Part shown: positions 1 through 11,157 of the stretch, piece after piece
Layout: each line of letters opens with the position of its first letter
Numbering within the stretch: the stretch's first letter is position 1
Assembly: GCA_963573315.1 (NCBI GenBank)
Contig: OY752140.1
Span: 1 to 64,000 of the forward strand
Direction of reading: 5' to 3'
DNA length: 64,000 nt
From: Entomortierella parvispora
Lineage: Eukaryota; Mortierellomycota; Mortierellomycetes; Mortierellales; Mortierellaceae
The notes under the pieces: model-generated
Told to the model about the DNA's origin: nothing
Database searches by the model: none
What the model saw: only the letters and a program-made list of their open reading frames with translations
Made by a program: the position numbers and the translations under genes

Positions 1-306
1 AAAAAACCCTAAAAAAACCCTAAAAAACCCTAAAAAAACCCTAAAAAACCCTAAAAAACCCTAAAAAACCCTAAAAAACCCTAAAAAACCCTAAAAAACC
101 CTAAAAAACCCTAAAAAACCCTAAAAAACCCTAAAAAACCCTAAAAAACCCTAAAAAACCCTAAAAAACCCTAAAAAAACCCTAAAAAACCCTAAAAAAC
201 CCTAAAAAACCCTAAAAAAACCCTAAAAAACCCTAAAAAAACCCTAAAACCCTAAAAAACCCCTAAAAAACCCTAAAAAAACCCTAAAAACCCCTAAAAA
301 ACCCTA
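1..306. repeat. Telomeric repeat tract, CCCTAAAAAA units
   Basis: About 30 head-to-tail copies of CCCTAAAAAA, with variants that have seven A's, four A's or an extra C. The irregular copies cluster at the inner edge (about 235-306), as usual where telomere meets subtelomere. The C-rich strand runs 5'->3' from the end of the window, so the G-rich strand TTTTTTAGGG points outward and base 1 lies at or near a chromosome end. The unit is four T/A longer than the TTAGGG of most fungi. The tract is read directly; its function follows from position and repeat type. Confidence 0.95.
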
Positions 307-349
307 AGCTTTAACCTTAATTTCAAGGATTTATAAACCTAAAGTATCA

Positions 350-2115
350 TAATTGATCTGCAAATGGTCAGGCTATCATCACATGTTTCCTTAAAAGGAA
401 ATAATGAAATAAAGTTTGAAATAGTTTCATTACAAAGTATTCAGTTACTGCATTGGATAAAAGCGGATTGAAGGCTCCTAGAAACGTATTTCAATTGCAA
501 TTCACTAAGGTGGATGTTGCGTAATTGATCAAAATATTTCCTCTTTAGGGAATATTTGAAGGGCATTATCTCAAGATGCAATGAAATATTACTACCTTAT
601 ATTGTACCCAACGATAGCCCCAGGTCGGGCCTTTGTGCTCATGTGTCCAGTTTGCTACTTTATTAAAAATATCTCGAGTAATTGCTCAAAACATTTCCTA
701 AAATGGAAATATTTGGGTAGCTATTTCTCATGACCTGCTCGCAATACGGTGATTCTGAAGGTACGCCAAGACAACACATTCCAAGGGCTTTCGAATGAAT
801 GTAAAACTGCGGCATTTGATCAAGCCCATTTTGAGCAATTGATGATCAAATTTTTTAATATTATTTTCTTGATTTCTATGAGTCACACACCTTCAATGGA
901 AAGAATAGGCTCAACTGAGAAGCGAATCTTTGTGATGCTGTAAAAAAATCGCAAGTTCGTAACGTAGACCTTCATCAATTGCCTGTGTAATAGACTATTT
1001 TGCATTAAAATTCGTAAAATTTTTGAATGTTATTTTTCCAGAAGCACCTTGAAGACTTGGAAGAGTATTGTATGGTGAAGGTAGACACTGATGAGCGCTT
1101 TCGGTGGCTGCAAGTGCATAGTCGAATCACAAGGTGGATCTCGAGCAATTGCTTGTCGAAAATTTAATCGCCATATTTTGTGTCTTCTTTTTCGCCACAT
1201 CTAATTAGTTAAGATTATTGATCAAAGGACCCACTAGTAGGCATTCATGAGAGGTTGTTTTTTACATCAAAAAGTTCGCCACTTCTCAGGACAGATCTTG
1301 AGCAATTGCTGATCGAATAAATATTGGAAATTATTTTTGATCACCATTATCTCCAGACCCACTGTAGAGAATGAAACACAAGTCATATGCAACTAAAGCC
1401 TCCAACAATAGCCTTCTATTCCATGAAGATCATTGTCAATTTATCTTGTAGATCAGCCGCAATTGATGGTCGAAATTTTTTTTTTCACAAGTGAATTTCA
1501 TTTTCTTATGATCTCCTTTGCGGATGGCAATGAAAATCATATGAACAGTGAGGCCCTCTCAAGTGTATCTTGTTCATACAGGAATGCCGTCGATTAATAG
1601 ATCGGATTAGGAGCAATTGCTTAAAGAAATATTCATCTTTGTTTTTTGAGATGGCATTAACTTCAAATCTATCTTATTCTGAATCATCAGATACACCAGC
1701 AGCGATAGCCGCTATCAACCACATTCAGATGGGCACGCAATGTCGCCAGTTGTTTTGTCAACGCTGGAGTAATTACAAAAAAAAAAAAAAAAAAAAAAAA
1801 GTCGCAATAGTTGAAAGTCGAACGATGATATCCCTAGATCTCCAAAGAGACCAATGATAATCACTCGTGAAGGTAGTCTTAAGCGTGGAGTTGCCAATTG
1901 CCAGAGAATATAGACCATAGCCACCGCCGTTTCTGATCAATTGCTGTTTACATTTCAACTTTTAAGATGAAAGAGACCATTACTTTGCGTATCTCGAGTT
2001 TACGAGTCGGTGTGAAATGACTTTCACTTGGAATGAACGGAACACGGACAGTAAAGCCGGGATTGAGACTCGGAGCGATATCAAAGGCGGTTGATGAGCT
2101 GTTTCCTAATTGCTA
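350..2115. repeat. Degenerate subtelomeric tandem array, ~157-bp period
   Basis: An AATTG-containing anchor, best preserved as GAGCAATTGCTGATC, recurs with AATT at about 351, 523, 680, 837, 977, 1147, 1304, 1461, 1615, 1771, 1939 and 2108. Most spacings are 154-157 bp; the rest range from 140 to 172. Several units also share a following TTTCC...GGAAATATT block and a CATTATCTC-like block 40-50 bp after the anchor, so these are diverged copies of one unit and not chance anchors. A run of 24 A's (1777-1800) interrupts one unit. No convincing coding sequence is present. Confidence 0.75.
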
Positions 2116-3780
2116 CAGCAAAACCTATTGATGGAGTGAGTTCAGTTACATCGCTGGACGATATGTGTCGAACACACATGTTTGTTGAAGCGAAAGAAGA
2201 GGCAACATAAAGATCGAACGATGGCAGTAACCTGTGTAGCTTGCTCAGCAAGTCGCATCTTTTCTCACGAGACTTGAGGATTCAACTGCAGCAACTGAGG
2301 CCGAAACACTCAACAATGGCCGCAAGTACTGTTGACCCAACACAAGTTCTGCAGTGGAAACAGTGGAAACAGTGAAAGTAAAGGCGGATCCAGAGTCTCT
2401 AGACTATCATGGATGGAACAGCAAGAAGCCATTGGCGTACGTTCACAGCCAAACAAAAGGAAAACATAGCTAGCCAAGGCAGAGCGGTGCAAAGACAGGG
2501 ATAAGTCAAGGATGCAGTTTGTGTATTAAGCTGAGGGAGGTGTACCTCGTATCAATGCGGCTACTATGGCGACCACAACGCAGTCAGCAAGTCCACAGCA
2601 CCTCTGGCAAAGCAAGAAGAGACAGCGAGCGAGACAACGACAAGAGGAGCAGCGAAAGACATCTCTGTATTATGATAAAGAGATGCGTAAGAGTCTATTG
2701 GACTACGACAGTTGTTGTTGGGGCTATGGCAAGGTCAACAGACAGCCAAACAGGCGTAGATAGAGTGGTAGGGTTCATAATGGCAGCACCGTACTCACCA
2801 AGGCCGTCGAACTGCGCTGCAGTACTTTTGTAGCAGAGAAACGAAGAAAGAGAGGAAGAACCCAGACAGAAAGTGGCAGTGAGAGGCCAAGACAGCAGGA
2901 GCAAGCTATCTACAGTGTCCAGACTATGAAGTTCAAGGTCCACGGCCTTCTCTGGACAGAGTGGTGGCCAAGACCAGCTTTGCAGTTCGACTTTGAGGCA
3001 GATTGTCGAAATGACCAGTTGGAATGAGTCGGCTCGCTGTCAGATGGAGCGCATGTTCAGCGCAGATGGTTGAACAGACTGGATGAAAGTAGATGAGAGT
3101 AGATGACCAATCTCCAGGCATGCATGTTCAACACTCATTGTCAAACTGAGAAGATGAAGCCCAGCAGCCAACCTCGAACTGACCCAAGGGTTCATCACTG
3201 AGTGTCGAACTGACAGACGGGAGAAATCAGGGAGGAAGAGAAGCTTCCGTCTGTCAGTTCGACACTCAGTGTTATAGGGAATGCCCCTGAGTTGAAGTGT
3301 CCCAAGCCACCCCGTCCACGCCATCCCGTGAGCGCACCTTCGCCACACACGTACAACAGGTGAAATGAGTACAGTTCATGCAGCCGGGAAGTGTGTTTCT
3401 TTATTTAAAGGAGCTTTCATAGTACAAGTCAAGAGGAAAGACAAGAAAACAAGTAGGGAGAGCGATAGCGGTGCTAGGCTACTTGGTACTTACCCAACAG
3501 GCGCGCATGCCTGGATTTGTAGCTTCAAGTTTGTCGCGAGTTGTTCTTGGATCATAGGGATGGATGCTGTTAGATGGGGCGAGCTTTATGTGGCAGTCAA
3601 TTGAGAAGGCAAGGTCTGGCTTAACAACAAAGTGAATAGGGGAGAGGACAACGTCTGCGAGCGAGAAAGAAGGAAGTCGTTTGTTTTTTTTGTTCTGTTG
3701 GTCAAGAGCACACAAAAGAGTGCAAAGCAACCGTCGGTCCTGAACAAAGGATAAAGAGAGACGAAAGGTTCAACTGGGGT
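2116..3780. other. Subtelomeric non-coding stretch
   Basis: Only short ORFs with no recognisable protein similarity are present. The fragment TCGAACTGA or its complement recurs between about 2,980 and 3,270 and culminates in a perfect inverted repeat listed separately. I see no gene, tRNA or promoter architecture here. Confidence 0.5.
3197..3270. repeat. Perfect 24-bp inverted repeat (hairpin)
   Basis: Bases 3197-3220 and 3247-3270 are exact reverse complements over 24 bp, separated by 26 bp. Each arm contains AGTGTCGAACTGACAGAC or its complement. Looser copies of the same TCGAACTGA word lie upstream (about 2,985-3,185). The structure could extrude as a cruciform or form an RNA hairpin, but no open reading frame or transposase accompanies it. 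Confidence 0.85.
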
Positions 3781-3839
3781 CAAGTGCACCAAGAGGGAGA
3801 GGGCTGTCAAGAGGGGTACAAGGAGACAAGAGGGTAGAC

Positions 3840-3985
3840 AAGGCACAAGACACAAGAGGGAGACAAGACACAAGAGGGGGACAAGACACAAGAGGGAGAC
3901 AAGACACAAGAGGGAGACAAGACACAAGAGGGAGACAGGACACAAGAGGGAGACAAGGCACAAGACACAAGAGGGAAACAAGACG
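3840..3985. repeat. 18-bp minisatellite (CACAAGAGGGAGACAAGA)
   Basis: Seven to eight tandem copies of an 18-bp purine-rich unit with single-base variants. The long minus-strand ORFs across it encode only short Leu/Ser/Val/Cys-type repeats and are by-products of the repeat. Confidence 0.85.
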
Positions 3986-4089
3986 GAGACCAGAAAGACA
4001 AGAGGGAAGACACAAGAGGGAGAGACAGGGCAGACAAGTGGGCAGCAGAAAACAAGAGGACGAGAGACGCGGGAGTGACAAAAGCAAAC

Positions 4090-5170
4090 AAAAATGTAAA
4101 CAAAACAGAGGGAAGAGAGAACAGGAAAGAGAGTGGTTGTTCAGAGGCCGACAGATGCAGAAGGGGCCGAGGGATGAACACAGATGAAGACAACAACAAG
4201 ATGGATCCAGGTAGAAGAAAGATGGATCAAGTCAGAGGAAGGATGAGAGATGCAAGCAGAAGGAGGGGATGAATACAAATGGAGGATAAGGGACGAAGAC
4301 AGAGGGAAGATGAACGTGTGCAGATGGAGGCACACAGAGAGAGATGGACAAGATGGGCGCTGACAGAGGGAGGATGAAGTCTGCACAGACAGAGAAAGAG
4401 ATAGAAGAGGAAGCGCCAGGGAAGCAGAGGGACAAGGACAGGGGCAGAGGGAAGAAGGATGAGGGCAGAGGGAGGAAGGATGAGAGCAGAGGGAAGAAGG
4501 ACGCGGGCAGAGGGGGGAAGAAGGAGGGACACAGCAGACGGAGACGAGAACAAGAGAGGAAGAAGGATGTGAGCAGTGAGAAGAGATTGAGGCAGAAAGA
4601 GAAAGGATGCACAGAAAATGGATGCACGAAAGAAGGACGCAGAGAGAAGAGGGATGCAAAGCAGAGAAGAAGCATGCAGAAGACGGGAGAAAGGAAGAAG
4701 GGAGGAAAAGACGAGGATACAGAGAGAAGAGGGATGCAAAGAGAAGAAGCATGCAGAAGACGGGAAGAAGGAAGAGGGGAGGAAAAAAGACGAGGAAGCA
4801 GGCGGCAGAAAGAAGGATGCACGGAAGAGAGATGAAGAGCGAAGATGCGAGGGGAAGATGCAGAGGGGAAGATGCAGAGGGGAAGATGCAGAGGGGAAGA
4901 TGCAGAGGGGAAGGATGACAGTTGCAGATGGAAGATGCAGAGGGGAAGATGACAGATGAAGAGGGAAGATCTGAAGGAGATGATGCGGGAAGATGCAGAG
5001 GTGATGATGTAGAGGAAGAGAAGAGAGAGAATGCAAAGGGGAAGAAGAGAGATGCAGAGGGGAAGAGAGATGCAGAGGAAGAGGGGAAAACAGATGCAGC
5101 AGAGGGCAGGAAGGAACAAAGACGCGGAAGAAGAAACAGAAACGAAGGAAGAAGGACAAAGAAGACGGAC
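4090..5170. repeat. Polypurine tract with 14-bp minisatellite
   Basis: More than 1 kb in which the + strand is overwhelmingly A and G (GAGG, AGAA, GATG words). It includes a clean 14-bp minisatellite (GATGCAGAGGGGAA, about four copies at 4,855-4,912). The 412-residue minus-strand frame spanning it is Ser/Pro/Leu/Phe low complexity with no domain, and overlaps equally biased frames on both strands. I regard it as simple-sequence DNA and not a gene. Confidence 0.8.
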
Positions 5171-6945
5171 CACCGTCTGCTGGTCCGACGGACAAAAAAC
5201 ACGAAAAAAGATTTTTTTTGGTTGTCGTCCAACGACCCACGCGTCCGATGGTCAGGGTCAGGATCAGGGCGAGGGTCAGACAGACCACAGCCGACCTCAG
5301 TTGCGTTCAGCGCTTCGTCTCGCCCTTGTTGGCAACCAGAGCGACAGGAGCAGGGTATCACGGCGAGCAAAGACCTCAAAGAAGAAAAGAGTAGTCTTGA
5401 TCTAAAGTAGGATGAGCATAGGTCAGGAATAAGGCACCAGTCAACCCCAAGACAAATTCAGTTGAAGGAATACCTTGGTACAGAGATGCAGAGAGGGATA
5501 TTGCTGAAAGAACAGAAAGTCTTACCCCTACAGGCCCAGTTACCAGCGTTACCTTTCTGCTCTGGTGTCGCAAGCATCTTACAGTAGAAAAAAGAACCAG
5601 TAGAGATATATTCGCCCGAACGAGGAATGATACCCGCCTGCGATGCAGTATTCGGTGCTCCACACCGAGCCGAAGAGAGATGAACGTGTAGCGATCACAC
5701 GACTCAAGGTAGGTCTTGCACATAAGTCGGACCAAGGTATCATGGCGCGGCAAAATGAACGTTAGCACTCCAATGTTGTTTCGTCTCGTTCCAGACACGA
5801 TTTGGCAAGACAGCCAATATTCGATAGTACTTAACTTGTGTGGCTACGGTCTCATCCTTTCAGCGGGAGGTCTGACCTCCGTTGCAGCCGAATACCAAGA
5901 AAAAAAAGAAAACAAAAAAAAAAGGATTAAAATCGCCTGCTATTCCTTGATATCCTCGTCATCGGAGTGGATCAATGGCCCCTCAATCCCAAGACAACCG
6001 CTTGCCGTTCCTGATAATTGCTAGGGTTCAAGCGAGAAGATCTTCATGGAGCTACCGTGTTATTTCTTGCTTATTAAAAGCCTATACAGCGGTACAAATG
6101 TTTGCAGAAGACATCAGCTCTTGGCACGTCAACTTCTTCATCTCACCTTGATCACTTGACCTTTCTTCTCCAGTGGCTACATCCTACTACAGAAAAAACT
6201 GGGTATATCCTTGTCGTCAATCACCAAAACAACCTCAATAAATGTCCTGTATGTCCTTCACATAGCTCACCGTTAGCACTCACTCCCAAATAATCGGCGG
6301 CCACGGTTGTTGATCCTTGTTGTTCGAACTTTCCTCCAAGTCATTACGCCAAAGATTAGTTCCAGATTCAGACGATTAAAAACTGAAATCATGATGTGCA
6401 GAGCACTTACATTTGGATGAGCACCGAGCAACAAGTACCTTATAGGGTCCACTGACATGCCTTGGAAAGAGGTCCTAGTCTTACAGAATGACAACTCGGC
6501 CCAGAATTGTGAAGAAAGTAGATATCCAGAATTATTCCATGCTCGTGGCCGGAATCATACTCCCTCGTCCAACCGCATTCCATACGGGAGTTCGCGCCGT
6601 TGAATAGGTCCTTTACACGACTTTGCAGCATAATACCTTTCAGATTCTGAAATGCCGCCGGTAGATTGCGCCAGCTGTTGCAAGTATCCTGAACCCATCA
6701 TCTGGAAAAGTCGCCGGCTGTTGCCACGAACGCAAGGTTCCTATCATATGGCCTTCATCTGGTGTCCTTGAACACGGCCAAACAAGCTCTTCAAGCTCTT
6801 TCGCAAGAAAACTCACCCTACGAGTTGAATATGTCTTGCAAACTTCGGTATCTTGCAAAAGCAAACGTGTGTCGTCAGAGCTGTCTTGACTTGCGTTACT
6901 ACATTCAGAGGCTCGGCACAGAGCCTATTGTGGAAGATGGCGTCG
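5171..6945. other. Subtelomeric stretch without recognised genes
   Basis: Contains a small interrupted inverted repeat (GGACCA...TGGTCC near 5,165-5,190) and short ORFs of up to 140 codons without recognisable domains. Nothing here can be supported as a gene. Confidence 0.45.
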
Positions 6946-7290
6946 GTGAGAACATATTCTATCGTAGTCGGTATATGCAGCCATCTATACGTTCCTACCT
7001 TGTTGTCAGATATACTTTCGCGATCATTTCCTTGAAAACGGACGCGATGTGGCGCCAGCGTCAGCAGAGGTCGTGAATGAGTCTCCGGAATAAGGTCTAA
7101 GGTAGGAGCTGCAAGAGCAGATGAGAACATATACTATTGTAGTCGGAATATGCAGTCATCTATGCGCTTCTCCCTCGTTGTCTGATGTACCTACATGACC
7201 ATTTCCTTGAAAACTGACACAAGGTGGTGCGTCGTCAGATGTCGTGAAGGAGCCTCCGGAATAAGGCCTAAGGTAGGAGCAGCAAGGGGG
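6946..7290. repeat. 175-bp direct tandem duplication
   Basis: Two diverged copies of a block. Copy 1 begins GAGAACATATTCTATCGTAG at 6948; copy 2 begins GAGAACATATACTATTGTAG at 7123. Both end in a shared 'CTCCGGAATAAGG(T/C)CTAAGGTAGGAGC' stretch (about 7,080-7,110 and 7,253-7,283). The period is 172-175 bp. The block has no coding potential and no relation I can see to the 157-bp array. Confidence 0.8.
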
Positions 7291-8839
7291 GTGAATGGCA
7301 GAGAAGAGAGAGCTGCATGGCTTGCATTGGTGCAAACATGCAAAATCGCGGTGGTAGTGAAGAATGAAAGACAGGGGGATGGATTAACTGGTGTGGTCGA
7401 TGGACGACAACGCGAACAGATTTCTCGATTAGAGATGAGTGAGGAAGTGAGTCCTGGCGATGGGAAGGGAATGACCAAGGTGGCAGGAGGGTGCAAAGAA
7501 CGCGAGGACGAGACGGGGCGGAGGAAGAAAAGAGCGCGTAAGGACCACGCACGTGCTCTTTTTTTTGCGATTCGTTTCTTTGCGATCTCCTTCTCCACAA
7601 GGAAACCTCACTTCACTTCTTCTGTGCTCTCCTCTTCCCTCTTCTCCCTCCTCTCATCCATCAGCTGGACATCGGAACATCTGGATTCACTTCGAAGGCA
7701 CTCAAGCTATCAGCCATCAGATTCCAGCCAACAGCGACATGGATAGGTGTGGATTCTATGTTCTGGAAACAGCCTCATGCCCCTGGACAATTGAAGAAAC
7801 ACGCAAGGAACCATGGAACCGTCAGGGGTGGTAATTACTCGTGCCTGCTGAAGAACGAACCCATCCATACTAATGGACGAATCAAGTTCGGTGATGCAGA
7901 CTTCTCATTTTCTTTCCCTTTCTGTTTTCATTAGATGGTGCTGGCATTCATTAATATTGATGTCGCTGGCCCTTCTGAAGGGAACAATAACAGGCCCTCA
8001 CTCCTTGAACAGGAACGTCAGCAAATCTTGCATGTTCGACTGGACTACAAAGTCGGCCGTTGTTGACGCAGAGACTGTATTTGGCTATTTTTGCTGCGAC
8101 TTTGAACAGGAGTGTCCAATCGAGCTTCCGACGACGACCACTTACGGGTACCTCTTGCGACGACCCAATCCTTTCGACCACCACCAACAACCCTTTGCTT
8201 TGTGCTGGATTTCTGAGAGATTGATTGTTGAACTGTTTCACCGGAATCAGGATGCAGGGGTTCAAGAACCAGGATATTGGTCCCAAGGATCATGATGTTG
8301 GTGCTCAAGCCGAGAAAGTACGCTGACGATCACCACAATCAGGTCAGAATACAAGCATCAGGAAAGAAGAGTGCGAATCTGGACGATAGTCACCCACATT
8401 GCAATACTCTAGGCGACGCAACCTCTACTGCTTGCTCGTGAAGATCGCTTCCCAAGGTCTCCTCTGGATTCACTTTCGAATGTCGAATGAGACCACCATG
8501 TCCAACATTTCCAGGACTTGGTCAAGGAAGTAAAAGTAGATAAAAGAATGAAATACGGGATCATAATTCGGACGTAATTTAGGAAAAACGCAGGCTTTTC
8601 AATCAGAACCTATTATCTATTCCCCACGCTCTCGCAATAAACCATACTGTTTTCATATTATTCTTGTCCGTGCTTTCTCTGGAACTGACATAAGGCCCGA
8701 AGAGGGACCAAGGGACCGAGGGATCGGATGACCAGAATTGGACATACTGACGCTCTACATGAGATTGGTGCTTCATGTGTTTAGCGGCGCTTGACACGTC
8801 TCATCAAGCAACCGACACCTTGACGACCCTGCTCCTCAC
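7291..8839. other. Subtelomeric stretch without recognised genes
   Basis: Several ORFs of 60-180 codons overlap on both strands. None shows a domain, a signal peptide or a plausible intron structure. I see no RNA gene. Confidence 0.4.
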
Positions 8840-10080
8840 CTATTGTCATTGATTGAAATCGAAAATACTTCATCTTCGGTTATGGTAGAGAGAAACTGAC
8901 CAACTCTCTGATCCAAATCCTCACTTAATCCTATCGTAAGTACCAGGTGGGCCTTGGGCTTTGAACAGCAAGGTCGACTAGGAAACAGTCATCTCACAGG
9001 TATAGGATCAAGTTGGTAGGATGTTTCTCCTCCAGGACTCGGAGCATCGATTTGTGTTATCCGAGAAAAACCGCACGATTCTCGATTCATCGTCCCGCTC
9101 GATCCTTTCATAAAGCCAAGTAATTATCCATGGAACAGCAATGTAGAATAATATAAGGTCATCGCATGCGTGAGGTACCAAATGAACCGCGTTCCTCTCG
9201 TCGAGGAGCATCGATCGATATCAAAATCTCAAAGATTCGTGTTTATTGGTCAACTCGTTCAAACTCGACCGCTCTTCTGATCCTTCACCCGCTCTTCTAG
9301 AGTCTAGTGATCCAGCCTTTGAAGAGGGGTGTCAACTAGTGACAGGTCATCGCCTGAGCGCAGGACTAGGTAGGCTCACAGTGTTTCAACCGTCGTGAAC
9401 CGCCTGCCCATGTCGAAATCTCAAAGATCCGTGTGTTTGACCGATCTCGTGAAGAAGTGTAGATGAGAACCCTGGTGTAGCACAGTGGCAGCACAGAGTG
9501 AAGAGGCAGCATTTGCGATAGAAGAGGAAATAGTCCTTTCATCGCATGGACTGCAGCTGCAACACGGGTTCTGGTCTGGGGCCATTCAACTGATTTACGT
9601 TAACTGTCAGGTGACCGTCGACTTTGAACAGCAATGTCTACTAGTAAAAAGTCATCGCACGCGCGTAGGACCAAGTTCGTTGAGTTTTTCTCATCAAGGA
9701 GCATCGATCTGAATGGTAAAAGCGAAAATCCCTTAACTTTCCTATGGTCGTGAAAAAACACCCGATTCTCACATTCTCAGATCCGTCCCCCGCACTCGAA
9801 GTTACCTTAAATATCAGGTGACCCTCGACTTTGAACAGCAATGTCCATTAGTAAAACTTCATCGCAAGCGCATGGGACCAAGTGCGTTGAGTGTTTCTCG
9901 TCAAGGAGCATGGATCTTGATGGTAAAATCGAAAATCCCTTATTTTTCCTATGGTCGTGAAAAAACACCCGATTCTCAAATCCGTCCGCGCGCTCGAAGT
10001 TACCGTAACTGTCAGGTGACCCTCGACTTTGAACAGCAATGTCCACTAGTAAAAAGTCATCGCGCACGCCATAGAGCTTT
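8840..10080. repeat. Subtelomeric tandem array, ~200-bp unit
   Basis: A unit containing 'GGTGACC(C/G)TCGACTTTGAACAGCAATGTC', a CATCGCACGCG-like block, 'AAGGAGCAT(C/G)GATCT', 'CCTATGGTCGTGAAAAAACA' and 'CGATTCTCA' repeats in tandem. Clear copies start at 9611, 9818 and 10016 (periods 207 and 198 bp), with a strongly diverged copy at about 8,947 and another near 9,145. The outer copies are degraded and the inner three well conserved, suggesting recent local amplification. Any ORFs across it simply repeat with the unit. Confidence 0.8.
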
Positions 10081-11157
10081 GAATTTGGTCTGTCCAACAG
10101 GCGCGATGTCAACGCGAGCAGTGGTGGAGACATGTGAGATGAGTTGATCAAGGTCATACCAAAATTGAGACATCAACCATCGAACCAGAATTGTCAAAAC
10201 CAGGGCCGCAGAATGATGCGAGTAACGCATGAGTGCCTAGTAATACATAAATGGATAGTGCAGGAGGAGATAATCCACTATTTTGAGATGGTCTGTTTGC
10301 TCCCCCATTGCAAGTTGACATGAAACGCGTCAGAAATCAAAGAACCAGTGGTGCAACACGTTTTCTTTAATAATTGTTTGTAGTGAGGTCTGATCCTCTT
10401 GGCCGGAAACGATTGATGTTCATATCAGCACGCCATAGCAGCCCAAGGCTCAATTCGTTCCTGCCTGATATCAGTATCGACTTGAATCCAAGGGTCCTTT
10501 GATTTTGATTCCTGAAGCTGATCATGCAATTTTAGCTGCTCTACCACATCCAGTCCTATTCTCAGAGTTATTGCCTGTTGAATACTACCTGCGTCCCATT
10601 TCTGACCAACTCACCTTGGATTTTCTGCCTACAATCCAAGAGAGAGAGAGATGTGAGAAGTGCTTACGAACCCTGGATCGTTTATCAAGGCCACCCTGCG
10701 GCGTTTCATATCAAGGCTCTCCAGATGGACTGGCTTGAAGTTTGGAGCAACCCGCATCCTTGACATAGACTACTGGTCTGAAAATCTGAGAAGTATATAT
10801 ATATCAATGTTGTCTGAGAGTACGCGCTAACCCCTGTGTAGGAGACTCTGTGTGGTGGAGAAAGTCGCGATCAACCCAGTCCGAAATGAGATGGACGAAG
10901 AGGATGATCAAAAACCTGCACTCTCGAGGGTGAAAAAATGTAGACGATGAAGTTTATCCTTGCAGTCATGTCGGAAATGTCGGAAGAATCCACCTGCTGC
11001 TGTGTGATGTTGCGACCCCTTCATTTCGGTTCATTTCTGTGGGTCTCGTCTACAGCGGTTGCTTAAGGGTATAATCCTGCAACGTGTAAGGGCATCTCGC
11101 GACCATCATCCGACTGCAATCCTTTCTCCCTCCGCCTTCCACGCGAACTTGCCAGCC
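10081..11157. other. Transition from subtelomere to first gene; promoter of COPA
   Basis: No recognisable gene. The last 100 bp before the ATG at 11,158 are C/T-rich (CTTTCTCCCTCCGCC), a common fungal promoter and transcription-start context. Confidence 0.45.

Noticed and set aside
3586..4199. Minus-strand ORFs with repeated Leu-Val-Ser-Cys segments
   Set aside because: They translate the 18-bp minisatellite in different frames; the repeat explains them.
3840..4912. Regular repeats resembling a CRISPR array
   Set aside because: Units are contiguous without unique spacers, the setting is eukaryotic, and no cas gene exists.
4141..5379. 412-residue minus-strand ORF plus overlapping 353- and 313-residue frames
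   Set aside because: All three minus frames are open because the tract is polypurine; the product is Ser/Leu/Pro/Phe low complexity without a domain.
7195..8295. ORFs of 110-183 codons in the subtelomere
   Set aside because: No domain, no consistent intron structure, and competing frames on both strands.
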